Position numbers and translations under genes: made by a program. The notes below the pieces were generated by a model, which made no database searches, was not told the DNA's origin, and was given only the letters and a program-made list of their open reading frames with translations. This document shows positions 11,996 to 31,878 of a DNA stretch of 46,204 nt, piece after piece. The stretch is from Bondarzewia mesenterica (Eukaryota; Basidiomycota; Agaricomycetes; Russulales; Bondarzewiaceae). The first letter of the stretch is position 1. Each line of letters opens with the position of its first letter. The DNA is taken from the NCBI GenBank assembly GCA_004802705.1, contig SGPL01000251.1, positions 1-46,204 of the forward strand, read 5' to 3'.

Positions 11996-14900
11996 TCAGA
12001 GGTTGATCTCCTGGCCAACGGATGACCAGTTGACCAAATTCTCGTCCTTCTGCTTCAAGTAATCATACCCCACGAAGCTCATGACACTACCAGGAACAGT
12101 CAATCAGCAAACCGATATCAACGGTATACTGTGCACTCACTAAATTGTACCATCGGCGCATCCAACAACGACCTCCTCATGGCTTAGTTGCATCGACATT
12201 GGATTCTTCTCAGGCGTCGCCAGTCCTGTAAACTTCGCAGGCAATTGTCCAAGCAGACCGTTCACGCGGGCGCCAGCGTCACCGTCTGCCAGCACTCCCC
12301 ATGCTCCGGACACGGCAGTGATCTCTGTATTAAAATCTACGATGGATTCATCAACGCGGGTACTGCCGCTGTCGCTCTCATTGTCTCCATCTTCGGAAAG
12401 CGGCTTGACCTGCTTGTCACGATGCGTAGACATGAAAATCTATGGGAGCAGAATCAAATTCACAGGTGAGAATAGGTTAGAATAGGTGAGAAGTCGACAA
12501 CATCCCAATGCACGTAACAGTTAACAAACTCACCCTCCGATCGGCACCAGCCCTTGAACTGAATCGCGTCGCAGTGACAACCCGTCTCTTCCTGGGATCC
12601 ACAGCACCCACCGCTACATCAGGCGTCTCGACAACCGCCACCAACTTTGGAGGAGCCGTCAGAATCGCGGCCCTACCATATCGGATCGAGAATGGAGACA
12701 GCGGGGTCGTGGAGCTATTGAATGGACTCATGGGCGTCCCAGGCATCCGAGAGCTGAGGCGAGGTTTCCCAGTCGAAGATGTGGACACGTTGAGCGAGCT
12801 TCGACGTGAAGGTGTGGATAACGAAGATGTGGACTTGGAGAGCGACGAGACCGTTCGGATGCGGGATAGGGAGGCGTTAAGTCCTGCAGAAGATGGCGTG
12901 GCGGAGTCTTGGAAGGAAAGCGATGTCACGGCATTTGGTTGCTCTTCCGCCTCGGTCCATTGAAGATGCAATATGATTGACTTAGTCGCGCACTGGAAAG
13001 GAAGCTCAGTCGATGATCACCTCCCCAATTGCAGAGGACGAGAACGAACTGTCATTTGAGTGCCTTGAGCGGCAAACCATCTGTGAATGCTGTGAGCTGT
13101 GAGACGTATCGATCGGGTGGTCACTCACTGGAGCATGTTGTTGGGCGCCATCCCGACATTGTGCAGCTTAGCATTCAAGACGGGATCGCTTCCCCCCAAT
13201 TCCGACAATCTAAATTGTGAAATCATCTCCCGTCGCTCTGATGCAGATTAGGCCACCTTTATGGTATAGAACCACATGAGACACTCACTGATAGAAAAGA
13301 CTCGCACTATTCCATCGATCGTCACGCTGACCACACGCTCGCCGTCCTCCGGTGTTCCACTGCTTATGAGCTGAACGCCGATACTGACTGTGGTCTGCTG
13401 ACCAAAACGCACAATCTTCGTCCCCGCTCGCCAATCCCAACATACCAGAGCTTTATCAGCCCCAGCAGAGACCAGATTTTTGGACGACAGCGCTACAGCA
13501 CGAATACCATTGAGATGCCCAGCCAATTGCTGCAGGGGGTTGAAAGTAACAGACGAGAAGAGGTGGACACGACTTATAGAGAAGCTTGTTAGTGCGCAAG
13601 TCATTACGGGTGATAATACATCTTACCCGACGTCGTGAAATCCGACGACGAAGACCTCTAAATAAACAAAACGGTCAACAAAGTGATTGGTCTCATAGAC
13701 TTAAAGCATACCTTCATCCGCTAGAAAATCGACGCAACTCACCGGCTTCTTGACCTGCAAGCACTTCTTGAGTTCGCCGGTTTCGATATCCCAGAACCTG
13801 ATAGTCTCGTCGTAAGATCCACTTATGAGACGTTTGCCTGTCATTCGAACATTAGCACAGAATTCGAAAGGCGTGCGATGCGCACGTACCGCGCAGAAGA
13901 AGGGTTGTGCAAAAGTTTGTGTGTCCATTGAGGAACCTGATGCTCTGGGGAAGAGCATGCTTGAAGTTCGACTCGCGATGGTGCAGTGATCGGTACAGAG
14001 GCTCCCTAGTGATTTTATTGAGATATCAGCTGAATTTTTCAGACTATGGATCAATAATAAAGTTATGCACCATCCTGCGGGGGCGGGCGGGGGCTTCAGA
14101 GGCAATGGATCTGTCGCCGTGATTCGCAAACAGTACAATCTCCAAAGCGCTGGCAGATGAACCATCTCCTGCCATTTCTTGGAGACCTACAATCAAGTAT
14201 GGTGCAATTGAACATGGAACACGCGAGCAAAGACTATCACACTCACAGATTCTATTCCCAGGATTTCCGACACGCTCAGATGCTTCAGAATCTTGAATGT
14301 CAGGTCGGGTGCCAAGTTACCAATAATATCGAACGTTGACTTCGCATACTTGTCCAACAGGAGTATTTGAAGGCGAATATCACCAGGCATGCAGGCTTAA
14401 AAGAAAATGAGACGTGCATGATAGACCGGCGCCATTAAGAAGAGCTTACAGTCGAGTATTGCCGCAATACTTGACAAAGAAAGACTTCAGTTCTCAAAAG
14501 ACAGCAGCAAATACTGCGGACCTACAGACGCATTCTCTCGTCACGGCTCAGCACCCGAATGGCCTTTCTTACCTCGATCTCGTTGAACTCTCCATCGGCA
14601 TCCCTCCTTAACGCCCTCAGCAAATCAACGTCGCCATCGTCATAACTTGTATCATCGCGATATCCGCTCCAATACCCACCCTTTTTGCTCCCCCCACACG
14701 TACAGAAGTTGTTCCCACCCTGCACTGTGACAACGCCGCCATTCTGCTCCCGTGAGCGCTCCCTTTCGCGAAGAACGTGCACTTCCGCTTGCAATGCGTG
14801 AAGCTGCATCGCCGTCGCCGCTTGTGCGCGTTCCAAAAGACGCTTGTAGTGCAAGAGGCGCTTCGTGTGTATGGAGAGGAGGTTATCGAGGCCCGACTGG

Positions 14901-15787
14901 AAATCTTCATCGACATCACCATCTCCGGCATCTGTCAGCATCTCCATTGTCATGTCATCCCCATCCCAAACAGAGAAAGCGTCCTTTGAATCCTCCTCCT
15001 CCTCATTGCCAAGTCTGAGCGAGGGAATATCTACGCCTTTTGGTGGAGACCACGTAGAGACGGTCAACGCAGACTGTGCAGACCCATTACGAGATTTTTG
15101 CTGCCTCGACCCGGTTCCAGACATCGCTGCCGATTGTTTTGAGGGCGTTCTTTGAATGCTCGTCCGAGGCGGGGTGCTTGTCGTCGTTCTGATCTTAGCC
15201 TTTGGGCTTGGAGACGCGAGATGGAGGGAAGGGGGCGCGTTCGGGTTGGGAGACTTATTCTTGTCTCCTGGGGACGGGAAAGACATCACGCGACTGCGCG
15301 GCGTGGACGGAATGACTGCAGGAGGAATTTGAACGTTTTGGAACTGCGCCAAAGGTTCTGAGGGGCCAAACATTGAGTTAGCACGGGAGTTGCGCGTTGT
15401 ACCGACAGCCGACGGTGGAGAGCGGTACGAAGAAGACAATGGATGCCGGGCAACGCGAGTAGGCGGGGAAGGGGACGGAGGCATCTTCACGCTCGACGTG
15501 GACAGCGTTGGCTGCACGTATCCAGTCACGGGCGCAGATTGTCGACGTATGGCAGACAAGGAAGGGATAGAGCTCAGCCGCTTCGCTGCGACACTGGGAA
15601 GGACCGGCGGTGGATTCGTCTTCCGCGCATCCTCGTTCACATTGCGAGGAGTGACAGTCGCTGCACCACTGGCGGTGCTGGACATTGATGCGTTGGACAC
15701 AGTCCGCGTTTTGACACCGCTCGTAGTTGAACGACGTGAGATACGCGTTGGGGCTTCAGATGGTGCGGCTGATGTGCGGGATGTCAT
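11996..15787 (-). CDS. F-box/WD40-repeat protein with long disordered N-terminus
   Basis: Thirteen exons join in frame to about 1030 residues: 15787-14526, 14469-14450, 14395-14247, 14186-14071, 14005-13890, 13837-13712, 13657-13627, 13572-13289, 13237-13129, 13080-13050, 12992-12534, 12439-12141 and 12086-11996. Residues 1-300 are Ser/Pro/Arg-rich, followed by an acidic stretch and a short coiled coil. An F-box ([19 protein letters not shown], then W-EMV and LPALWR) lies near 445-495. WD40 repeats follow, with clear blades at [29 protein letters not shown] and [15 protein letters not shown] Ser-rich insert precedes the C-terminus. By family this is an SCF substrate adaptor like Met30 or Fbw7, but the orthologue is not certain. 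Exon 2 has only 20 nt. The exon 10 donor (gttcgt) is weak. Confidence 0.85.
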
Positions 15788-16274
15788 CCTTCGCTGGGAC
15801 GAGAGCCGTGAATGGATATCAAGAACCTAAGGAGAAGCCGTGACGAACTGCAAGTCTTACAGCAACGAAAATGAGCCGTTTTCTCTTGCTGCCGTGATTA
15901 AGGGTCCACAACTGGGGGGTATCTGGTACTCAAAGTTCACGAACTTCTTCCGAATCCACAATTGACGTTGTGTACTGCACGATTTGAAGAGTCAAGCTTA
16001 TCAAGCGTCAAGGGTATAAGTCTAGGAACATGAATACTACTTCAATTGAAGCTGGAGCGCGGCATGCCCTGGCATGCCAGCCACTGGCAGGCGCGTGTCG
16101 CAAGCGTCTCACGTGCAAAACAATTACTTCATTCACGCCTCTTTTCTTCGGAATTTCTTGAAACCACCATCTCCATCACGTACGGCGTACGATGTTTGAA
16201 GTTACATATGTCCGATAACAACAAAAAAAAAGATATCTCATATTCTAAGCTGTTTACAAAGGCAGTTAATGCTG
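15788..16274. other. Spacer between two same-strand genes
   Basis: Holds the 3' flank of the BEACH gene and the promoter of the F-box/WD40 gene, both on the minus strand. No conserved element or further gene was recognised. Confidence 0.5.
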
Positions 16275-24038
<7,764 letters not shown>

Positions 24039-24322
24039 TATCTATAACGTTGATGAGCTTCCAGTGTTGGTTCGTTCGCATGGTATTACTGCGTCAACAA
24101 CGGGCATAAGAGACTTCATCTCCCATTCCCGCACGTGTCGAGAATAAGTATATTATCTCCAAATCTGGACATAATTTGCAGATTCTGTACAATGTGTGAC
24201 AATTCTGTCACAGTGGCAGTTACATGATGATTAACTTGCGAGGGTCTCATAACATCCCAATTGAACTGTATCTTACTCCTCTATTCCTGTCGGCCCTTTG
24301 ACCTCCTAACACTTCAAGCTTG
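24039..24322. promoter_or_regulatory. Divergent promoter, BEACH and chromodomain genes
   Basis: The start codons of two divergent genes are 284 bp apart, so both promoters must fit here or overlap. A C/T-rich block (24275-24305) precedes the plus-strand ATG. No classical TATA box stands out. Co-regulation is an inference from spacing only. Confidence 0.5.
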
Positions 24323-27300
24323 ATGCCTTCAGATGATGGATCGTCTTCACAAACTCACTTCGTCCCGGGGCCGAACGACAAGGACGAACTTTATGAGGTG
24401 ATTGAAATAACAGGTGAAAAGCCTGGTTACTACCGAGTTAAGTGGGCCGGCTTTGACACCAAAACGGGCAAGCCATGGCCTCAAGATTGGATACCACGAC
24501 GTGATTGTACAGACGATATAGTTGCAGATTGGAAAAAGAAAAAGGCAAAGAAGGAGCAGCAAAAATTAGGTGCGGTCTGCCCTATTCAATGAATCGTACC
24601 CACTCCACAGCTAATCAAAGCACAGCAAAGAAGACGGGAAAGTCGAAGTCTCGCTCGTCACGCGCATCTACCTCGACTTCGGTGGCCACGTTAAACGTCC
24701 GACGTCGGTCGACTCTTCGATCTGCTACCACACACTCTGCTTCACCGAAACCCAATGCGCGAGCGAGCTCTTCCGCAATCCGTCTGGAGGACACATCACC
24801 AAATTTATCTAAACGAAAGCGTGATTCGGAGGTCCGGGTCATTGTCACACACAGTGACTCCAAACGGCCCCGCAAGAAGCCTCGATTTGACTTGTTCTCA
24901 GAAGGGGACAGGGAAGAGGAAGAGGATGCAAAGGTGGAGGAAAGTGACTTGGTTCCAGAGCGGATCACAGACACGTTGACTCATCCACCGGATGACGATA
25001 TCGTCGAGGAATGCCCGACAGATGCAAATGACGGAGTAATTGAGAGTCTAACACCCTCGATGTCTCCGTATCTGGGTACCAAGATAGCTGATCGCTGGAT
25101 ACTCCCGGACGGTGTGAAGGTCGGTCCTCCGCGCAAGGCAAAGAATAGCCTGGCCAAAGCTCCGAATGGTCTTACATCACCTGTTCTGCAACCAACTACA
25201 AATGCCGATCTCTCGACTCCCCTGCTTCCACTGTCCTCCAGCCCATCAGCTTTGACTATCCCCCCTCTCCCGTTGACCCGCTCACAAATTTTGAGTCTCC
25301 GCCAGGAGGAGGAAGAAGAATCTCAATCTCAATCTCAACCCGCAACGGTAAAGCCACGAACTGTCGTCCAGAATGAGCTTGGAGGCTCCCGCATCATACT
25401 CAAAGACGTCCTGGCAGTTGCCTCTATTGAATCTCCTTCCGCGTCAACGATGGCACGCGAAATGGAGGAAGACGAGGTACGGGGCTTTTCGGGAGAATTG
25501 CATTATCCCGTTCAAGACGAGATCGACGATTCAAACGAACCTATTTTCCACCATGATGACGAACCAATCTTTTTGCCCAACCCCGACCCAGCGGCAGGCA
25601 ATCCCTCCCTCACTGTCGTGAGTAAAGGGGCCGACCCTCAACATCTGATCACTTCTTCGTCGACCACAGGTGTTCAGCGCCGCGTAAACAACCCGCTCCG
25701 TGGCAAGCGCTTGTCCAATAAACCTTTACGCCCAATCCCACAAATCTCACCCTCTCGGTTTGCCCCGCATCTGCCACGGAACGATGACGATTTGACAAGC
25801 TCCATCGAGCAGTTCAGCTCGCCGGTGAAAGGATTGGGGGGCGACTCGAGCGTGCGCGATTGGGATGATTTCAGTTCACACGGGGACGCGAATGTGGGAG
25901 GCAAGGGCAAGGGCTGGAAAGCTAATGCGAGGGGTACAAAACTGCTGAAGGATTACGAGAAGAGGAGGTGGGCGAATGACGACAAGTCGAAAATGAAGCG
26001 GAGCTGGGAGAGTATCGTGCGGCGTCCAATCGCCCTCAATTTCTTCCGTCTTTCGACAGCTCCGGTAAAGACGAAGGAGAAGGCGGGAAGCAGTGACGCA
26101 GTAGCGGAGTTAGAAGAGGCAATGCGAGCATTGCAGAGCGGTTCCCAGAGCCAAATACAGGCCGAATCGCAAGTGCAAGTGGTTCATCTTCCGGAACAGC
26201 CAGCACCCGCGCCAGAGGTGGACGAGTTGGTGCGGGAGATGGAAAAACGCTATGTGGACTTAGATGGAGGAGGTGCCGAAATGGAGGTTGCGCACGACGA
26301 AGAGATTGTCGTAGGGATGTCGTTGGTGATTCCGCCTGCGTCGCCCCCAAAGGTAGAAGCCGCATTTGTTCACTTATTTAACTGCATCGTATCCCTACTA
26401 ACATGTCAAACTTCGTGTTTCATTAACATAGCCTGCGCCCGTAGAAGATCTTCTTGCAGTAACTGCTTCCTCTGGGCACTCCTCTGATGAAAGCCAGGAC
26501 GTGAGCCAAACCGATGTTTCCCATCTAATTGCCACACAGGCCCGCCTTAACGCTGCCCTTGACGTACTGAATCATAGGTCTGAAGAAGTCAAAACGTATG
26601 GAGATCGAGATTACGGAGCTTCGTGTTCGATCTACGGAGACTGCTGAGAAGATCGACGCCGAGCGCGCTGAATGGCGAGCTCAGGAGGCAGCATGGCAGA
26701 AGTTGCGGCAGTCCCGGGTGGCAACGGAGGTGCAGACGGATGCCGGCTCGGTCTCCATCTCTCATACTGACGGGCGTGTCGCGGAGCTGCAGGTCACTTT
26801 TGAGAGTGAACGCACTGCTTGGATAGCGGAGAGGCTGGCTTTGCAGCAGGCTGTCTCTGCTCTGGAAATGTCTAAGGCTACTGCTCTGAAGGACGTCGAC
26901 TTCTTTCGCGATCAGTATCAGTCGGCATCGGGCTACGTGAGCACGGTTCGTGTAGAGAACGAGGAGTTACTGCAGCGCGCGAAGATCGCAGAGTCACAGG
27001 CCACTACCGGCGTCAACTTGGTGCGCACGACGTACGCGGCCAGAATGAAAAGGCTTGAGGAGGAGGTCAAGAAATTCAAGGCTCTTTCCGAACTATTAAA
27101 GGAGAAGGACAGGCGTACCAATGATGATGTACGGTGGAGGGCAGCGATGGAACCCGAGTTAAGGAAGGAGAACGAATCTTTGAAGGGGAGATTGGAGGAG
27201 GATGAAGCTGAGATGGACGATCTCAAGGAGGAAATGAAGGTCATAGAGAGGCGAAACAAACGATTGGAAAGCAAGTTGGAGAGGCTGGAGAGAGAAAGCG

Positions 27301-27781
27301 CTCTTATTCATGGTGGATTCTCTGGGATAGAGGGAAATGGAAAGGCTAGGAGGGCCAGCGAAGACACGGATGAAGACGATGACGACTATGTTCCGGGCAG
27401 GGAGGACAGATCCTCCTCTGACGAGTCTAGTTTGTCTTTCAGTGACGACCGTCATACACGTCCTTCCAAGAAGCGGGTTGGACGAACGCCAGTAGTACAA
27501 GATGCGAGTCTTGGCACTAGCAAGCCTGTGCAACAACGAGAAGAGGACATTCGTACTGATGCGGATAGGGCGAGTGGTTCATCGTCGCGGAAAGGTGAGA
27601 TGGACGATATGGTCTACATGTGCAAATGGCGAAATAGTGATACAATGCAGAGCTGCCAGGCTGTCGTCAACAGTAGGAAGGTGCGTAGCATTGCCTCATC
27701 ATTCAGCACTAGCATGTTCATCACTCGCCTCAGGAGCTGCGCGATCATGTATTTAAGAGCGGACATTTGCCGTTTGTATGA
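24323..27781 (+). CDS. Chromodomain / coiled-coil / C-terminal zinc-finger protein
   Basis: Four exons, 24323-24569, 24611-26352, 26432-27680 and 27734-27781, encode about 1094 residues once one frame break is allowed. The chromodomain (about residues 22-75) shows YEVIEITGE, YYRVKWAGF and PWPQDWIPRRDC. A long basic then acidic low-complexity linker follows, with possible nuclear signals (SKRPRKKPRF). A coiled coil of about 250 residues and an acidic stretch come next. The C-terminus has a C2H2-like finger: YMCKWR, SCQAV and LRDHVFKSGHL, completed across the last intron. Chromodomains read methylated histone lysines or RNA, so a chromatin role is inferred; no orthologue is named. The frame breaks near 26591-26598: the upstream frame reads LNHRSEEVK and the downstream frame continues MEIEITEL. 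Dropping one A from the AAAA run restores it; a 40-51 nt intron starting at the GTACTG near 26566 is the alternative. Confidence 0.8.
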
Positions 27782-28907
27782 CTTTGTTGGGCGCCTGTCC
27801 GTTTAGGAGCGCGCGATCCTCCTGTTGTTGTAATGTTCATTCATCGTCTTCTTCTTGTGTTGTATCAGAATCTTTCGATTCTAGTTCACAACAAGTTCTA
27901 ATGTGATGTGGATATCTTTGAGGTTAGGTATGATTTTTAGTTTCTTTTTTTTTCTTGTGCTCTGTATATTCCTTTTTTGTTCACAGAAAGATTGTGGGTC
28001 GCAGTCTTTAAGAGATACTTGTTTCTTTTGGCGGTTGATTGGATTTGCGGCGAAAGGCTGCCAACGTAGCGATCTTCCTGACCGTCAGCGCACAGTCAGC
28101 ATGCTTTCCAAATTGTCATCATAATACGCACATCTTCCCTTCAAGTCCGCCGTCGCGCCCTTACGACTGTGCACAACGCCCTGGCAGCTGAAGCGCTGAT
28201 CATCGGACCAGGTCCCATGTCTGACCCTACTCATAGGCAAGTTTCCTGTCCTCGCTCTAAGTCGGTCACGTTGCGAAATTTAAGTCTAAGCTTACTTACT
28301 TCAGATTCCGGCGAATCCCCGACTGACACCAGGGTCAAAGGTCCGCAAGTTTAGAGCTTCATATAAATCTGTACTCAAAACCCATACAGACTCGTCCGTG
28401 CAGGTCTGTCTGTCCAGCTAGTATGAGCTTACTTCCTTGGCGTGGGCATGGGGCGCCATGTTGCGCGTCAGAGGTGCTATTTGTTGCGGACTTCGAGCTG
28501 ACTTCTATAGTGCGTTTCGCCGGAACATCTCAGCATCATTACACTGGATGTCGATGACTTCCCGTATTAAGACTAGATTTCTAGTTTCTCAACCTCACCC
28601 TTTTTTTAAATCCGTTCCTGGCGAGATCACTTGACACTCAAATAGAATTTTGGGATGCTATCACTAGCAGTCGGCGATGCCGATCTCCTAACAAGTTACA
28701 ACCTATGACCTCCGTGACATTCCGTGATTATGGCATATCAGGGCGGCTATGTTGTTATGTCAGCAACGGAGCCTTGGTCGGATCAACACTGTCGAGGGAG
28801 ATACGATTGGCCTGCTATATATGACCGGCGAGAGAGTTGCGTTCCTGTTCGTGAAGTTTCTCACTTCAGAAACTATCGCTCTTCCTTAAACTTCCAAACA
28901 TATCGAT
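27782..28907. other. Intergenic region between chromodomain and dehydrogenase genes
   Basis: Starts with a T-rich 3' flank (27930-27980) and ends with the promoter of the dehydrogenase. Only short open frames without recognisable content occur. Confidence 0.55.
28816..28822 (+). promoter_or_regulatory. TATA box candidate
   Basis: TATATAT lies 92 bp before the dehydrogenase ATG, a suitable distance for a fungal core promoter, with a C/T-rich segment (28876-28895) between. This supports the chosen start. Confidence 0.5.
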
Positions 28908-30283
28908 ATGGTTTCCACCCTGGGTGTTGCATTGGTCACAGGCGCCGCTCGTGGGATTGGTCGTGAAATCGCTCTTCGGCTCGCTTCGGACGGTTTCGAT
29001 GTCGCGATCAACGATTTGAACGAGTCGAGCGCGAAGGATCTGGGTGAGATCAAGAAGGAGATTGAAGCGAAGGGCAGGCGGTCGCATATCGTATACGCGG
29101 ATGTTTCAGATGAGCCGCAGGTCGAGGCAATGGTCAAGAGCGTGGTGGATGCTCTCGGGAGCTTGGACGTGGTGAGTTACTTTGATATCGTCAAATTTTA
29201 ACGTGTTCGGAATTTCTGAGCGCACGGATCGTTGTGGAGTTGGTCGCGAATGCTGGCATCACCCACGTCAGGTCTCTCCTGGAAAGTGCGTCTTACGATC
29301 AACTCCTTGAGACGTATGTTGCGTCTCGAGCCTGACTTGCGATTCGTGATGCAGCTACCGTTGAGGAGTTTGATCGCGTTATGCGGATCAACGCGCGCAG
29401 TGTATTCTTGTGCTACAAGCACGGTGCTAAGCAAATGATAGCACAAGGCCACGGTGGTCGTCTTATTGGTGAGCATGCAAACATCAGCGATCCATCATTC
29501 GTGTACGATTCTGATGGTTCCTTATCAAGGTGCTTCTTCTGGCGCTGGGAAGAAAGGTAAGTAACGGGGTATAATTAAAGTCGGATCGACCCCTTACAAA
29601 TGGGTTACAGCTATGCCATTGATCGACGCCTACTCAGCAAGCAAATTCGCCGTCCGAGGCCTTACACAGAGCGCCGGTGAGTGCCTTTCACAGGTTGATT
29701 AAGCACTGACATTGCAACATCGCTTTACAGCCGCGGAATTGGGGGGATTTGGAATCACGGTCAATGCATATGCACCAGGAGCTGTCATAACTCCGATGCG
29801 TCAGCCCGCTTTTCTTTTCATCCTTATCGGTGTTGCAAATTTTGACGAGAATGTGTTTGACGTCTGTTTAGTGAAAGCGACTGCCGACGGTATAGACATA
29901 ACGCGGCAGAAAACGACAGGAGCGGCGGCGAACACCCTTGGCGATGTGAGCATCTCTTCTGTCGAATGACCTTATCTTTAACCTGTTTGTCTATCTTCTC
30001 AAACATAGATGGGTGCCGCGCCTCCAGTCGGGCGTCTCGGTGAACCACCGGAAGTTGCACACTTGGTGTCTTTCTTAGCTTCGAAAGGGGCCAGCTTTGT
30101 TCACGGTGCGTACTTCCAATCAAAATATCCGGTGGAAGGTTGCTGATTTACACACGCGCCGATGATACTTAGGTCAAACTGTGAGTTTCAATATATTCCC
30201 TTTTCAACCATCGATCGATTCGATTTATGACTGACATTGATGAATCTCAGATCAACGTCGACGGAGGCTTGAATTTCGATTGA
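28908..30283 (+). CDS. Short-chain dehydrogenase, acetoin/diacetyl reductase type
   Basis: Ten exons give 265 residues: 28908-29171, 29240-29285, 29355-29468, 29530-29556, 29611-29676, 29731-29799, 29872-29945, 30009-30105, 30173-30180 and 30251-30283. The family's landmarks are all present: TGAARGIG for cofactor binding, ANAGIT, the catalytic Ser in ASSGAG, YSASK holding catalytic Tyr and Lys, and ITVNAYAPGAV. The strings FLCYKHGAKQMIAQGHGG and FAVRGLTQSAAAELG are characteristic of acetoin(diacetyl) reductase / 2,3-butanediol dehydrogenase, an NAD(H)-dependent interconversion of diacetyl, acetoin and butanediol. Substrate is inferred from similarity only. Exon 9 is just 8 nt (GTCAAACT) and is needed to make HGQTINVDGG. 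Length matches the family, and the gene looks intact. Confidence 0.9.
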
Positions 30284-30977
30284 TCACCGAATCCCCATTT
30301 CCAATCGTTTGTTTTTACTAAGGTTTATGAATTCTCAGAATTTATGCCATGATGAATTTCTAGTCGATGGTTTGTTTGTATCTATTCAGGAACTTCATCT
30401 GTGTATGATTCGTGATGCTTTTCTTTGTGGATGAATGATCAGACCCTAACCCCATACATGGGTTACCGATTACTTGTCCTGCCAGACAAGTCAATGATGG
30501 ACAACGGCGATCCTACATTTCTGATCAGGTAAACCAGCGTTACACTACATAAGGTAGAAAGAGCACATGTATGCTGACGTGCTGAGAATAATGTGGTTGT
30601 GGACCCTCGGAGTTGACGGAGGCCTACTGCCGCCTAACATGGTGACACAATCTCCTTTTATGTACCATCTGATCATTTGAGAGCTCGGAAGTAACGAATG
30701 GCAGTAGATGTTCTTCTGCCATGGAGGTTTTCACGTCTCGAGGCACGCGATTCGCACAGATGTTGCACAAGGCTGCGACGTGAGAAGACAGCAGGGATGC
30801 ATCATTCGTATCTCGTACCACGCAATATAACTCGTGTGAACAAAAAAGGTGAACATGTACGAAAAAAAGAAAACTAATTACCAAGTATCGTCAAAGACTA
30901 ATACTATAGTAGAACAAGAGAACCTCATTTGAATAAATTCATCGTGTACGGTTATCATGACAACAGAAGAGTGTTTT
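30284..30977. other. Convergent intergenic region
   Basis: Lies between the 3' ends of the dehydrogenase (+) and the membrane protein (-). It is AT-rich and holds the 3' untranslated regions. A minus-strand frame at 30624-30884 has no recognised features. Confidence 0.55.
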
Positions 30978-31878
30978 TCAGGCTTCAGAAATCTTCACGT
31001 CCTCCTTTTCCAACGTCGTTTCCTGCATCGTTTCCTCAAACGGAGTTTCCGTGGTACGTCTGCGCGCGGCCATGAAAAGAACGACCGAAGCGATAGAGGA
31101 GAATAATAAAGTAAACCATGGGATGATGGCAACCAGGCGCACTGTGAAAATAATGTAAGTCATAGATTGCCACGGAAAACAACACGAGATATTGAACAAT
31201 AGGTGTGACGAGTGACCCTACTTACAGTAGTTCATGTGCTTGTAAATCGAAGTAGCCCCCAACGCCTGTTGAGCAGTGCCGACCACGCTAGCCGGCAGTT
31301 GAACACCTTGAACGAAGGCCGTGATCTTTGCCTGCCGATTCGCGAAAAAAATCGGTGAACGGGATGATGGTGGCGAATAGCCATACGCTGCAGAACCCGA
31401 GTGCGATGGACTGGGCGGGAAGGGTGCGCGTGGAGAGCGGCGCTCGGTCGGTCGGACGTTTCCCAGGGTAGTAGAGTGTAAGGAGGAAAAAAGGTAGAAG
31501 AGAGGACCGCGATGAGGGTACACACGGTCGAGAGGACCACGCCAGAATGGTAGACATCTGAAACGGCGAAGTCCGCAAACGAATGAACGGATGCAAGAAA
31601 AGAAGGAAGAGAGAAGGGCAAGGACGGCGTATACCATTAGTGTTGATGTCAACAGTAACACCTTGGGGTAAACTCCTCCTCAATCTCGACTTGGACTGAT
31701 TCCCTCTGGGAGTTACACGTCAATGAGAGGTGCATCTCAGGGTGCATGGTTTTTTTTGGCATTTAACGTACTTGATCAACCCGTTCAAACCTACCGATCC
31801 ACCGATGACGCCGAATGCGTGAGAAAGTGCTAGAGCAACGAGTCTCGCAAGCTTCATAGGGACGACGAGAGACGGCAT
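30978..31878 (-). CDS. Predicted four-helix membrane protein, two apparent frame breaks
   Basis: Four exons, 31878-31772, 31705-31635, 31557-31226 and 31141-30978, encode about 223 residues if one base is removed from each of two A runs (31487-31492 and 31345-31351 on the plus strand). Four hydrophobic segments appear: LVALALSHAFGVIGG; VVLSTVCTLIAVLSSTFFL; SIALGFCSVWLFATIIPF; and LRLVAIIPWFTLLFSSIASV. A charged tail ends EDVKISEA. The layout resembles small four-span fungal membrane proteins such as MARVEL-like ones, but I do not recognise the family. Both corrections are single-base homopolymer overcalls and together restore exact codon phase across all four exons. Another start ATG is at 31857. 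Convergent with the dehydrogenase. Confidence 0.7.

Noticed and set aside
12508..12963. Plus-strand frame of 151 codons
   Set aside because: It is the antisense shadow of the Ser-rich exon of the F-box/WD40 gene.
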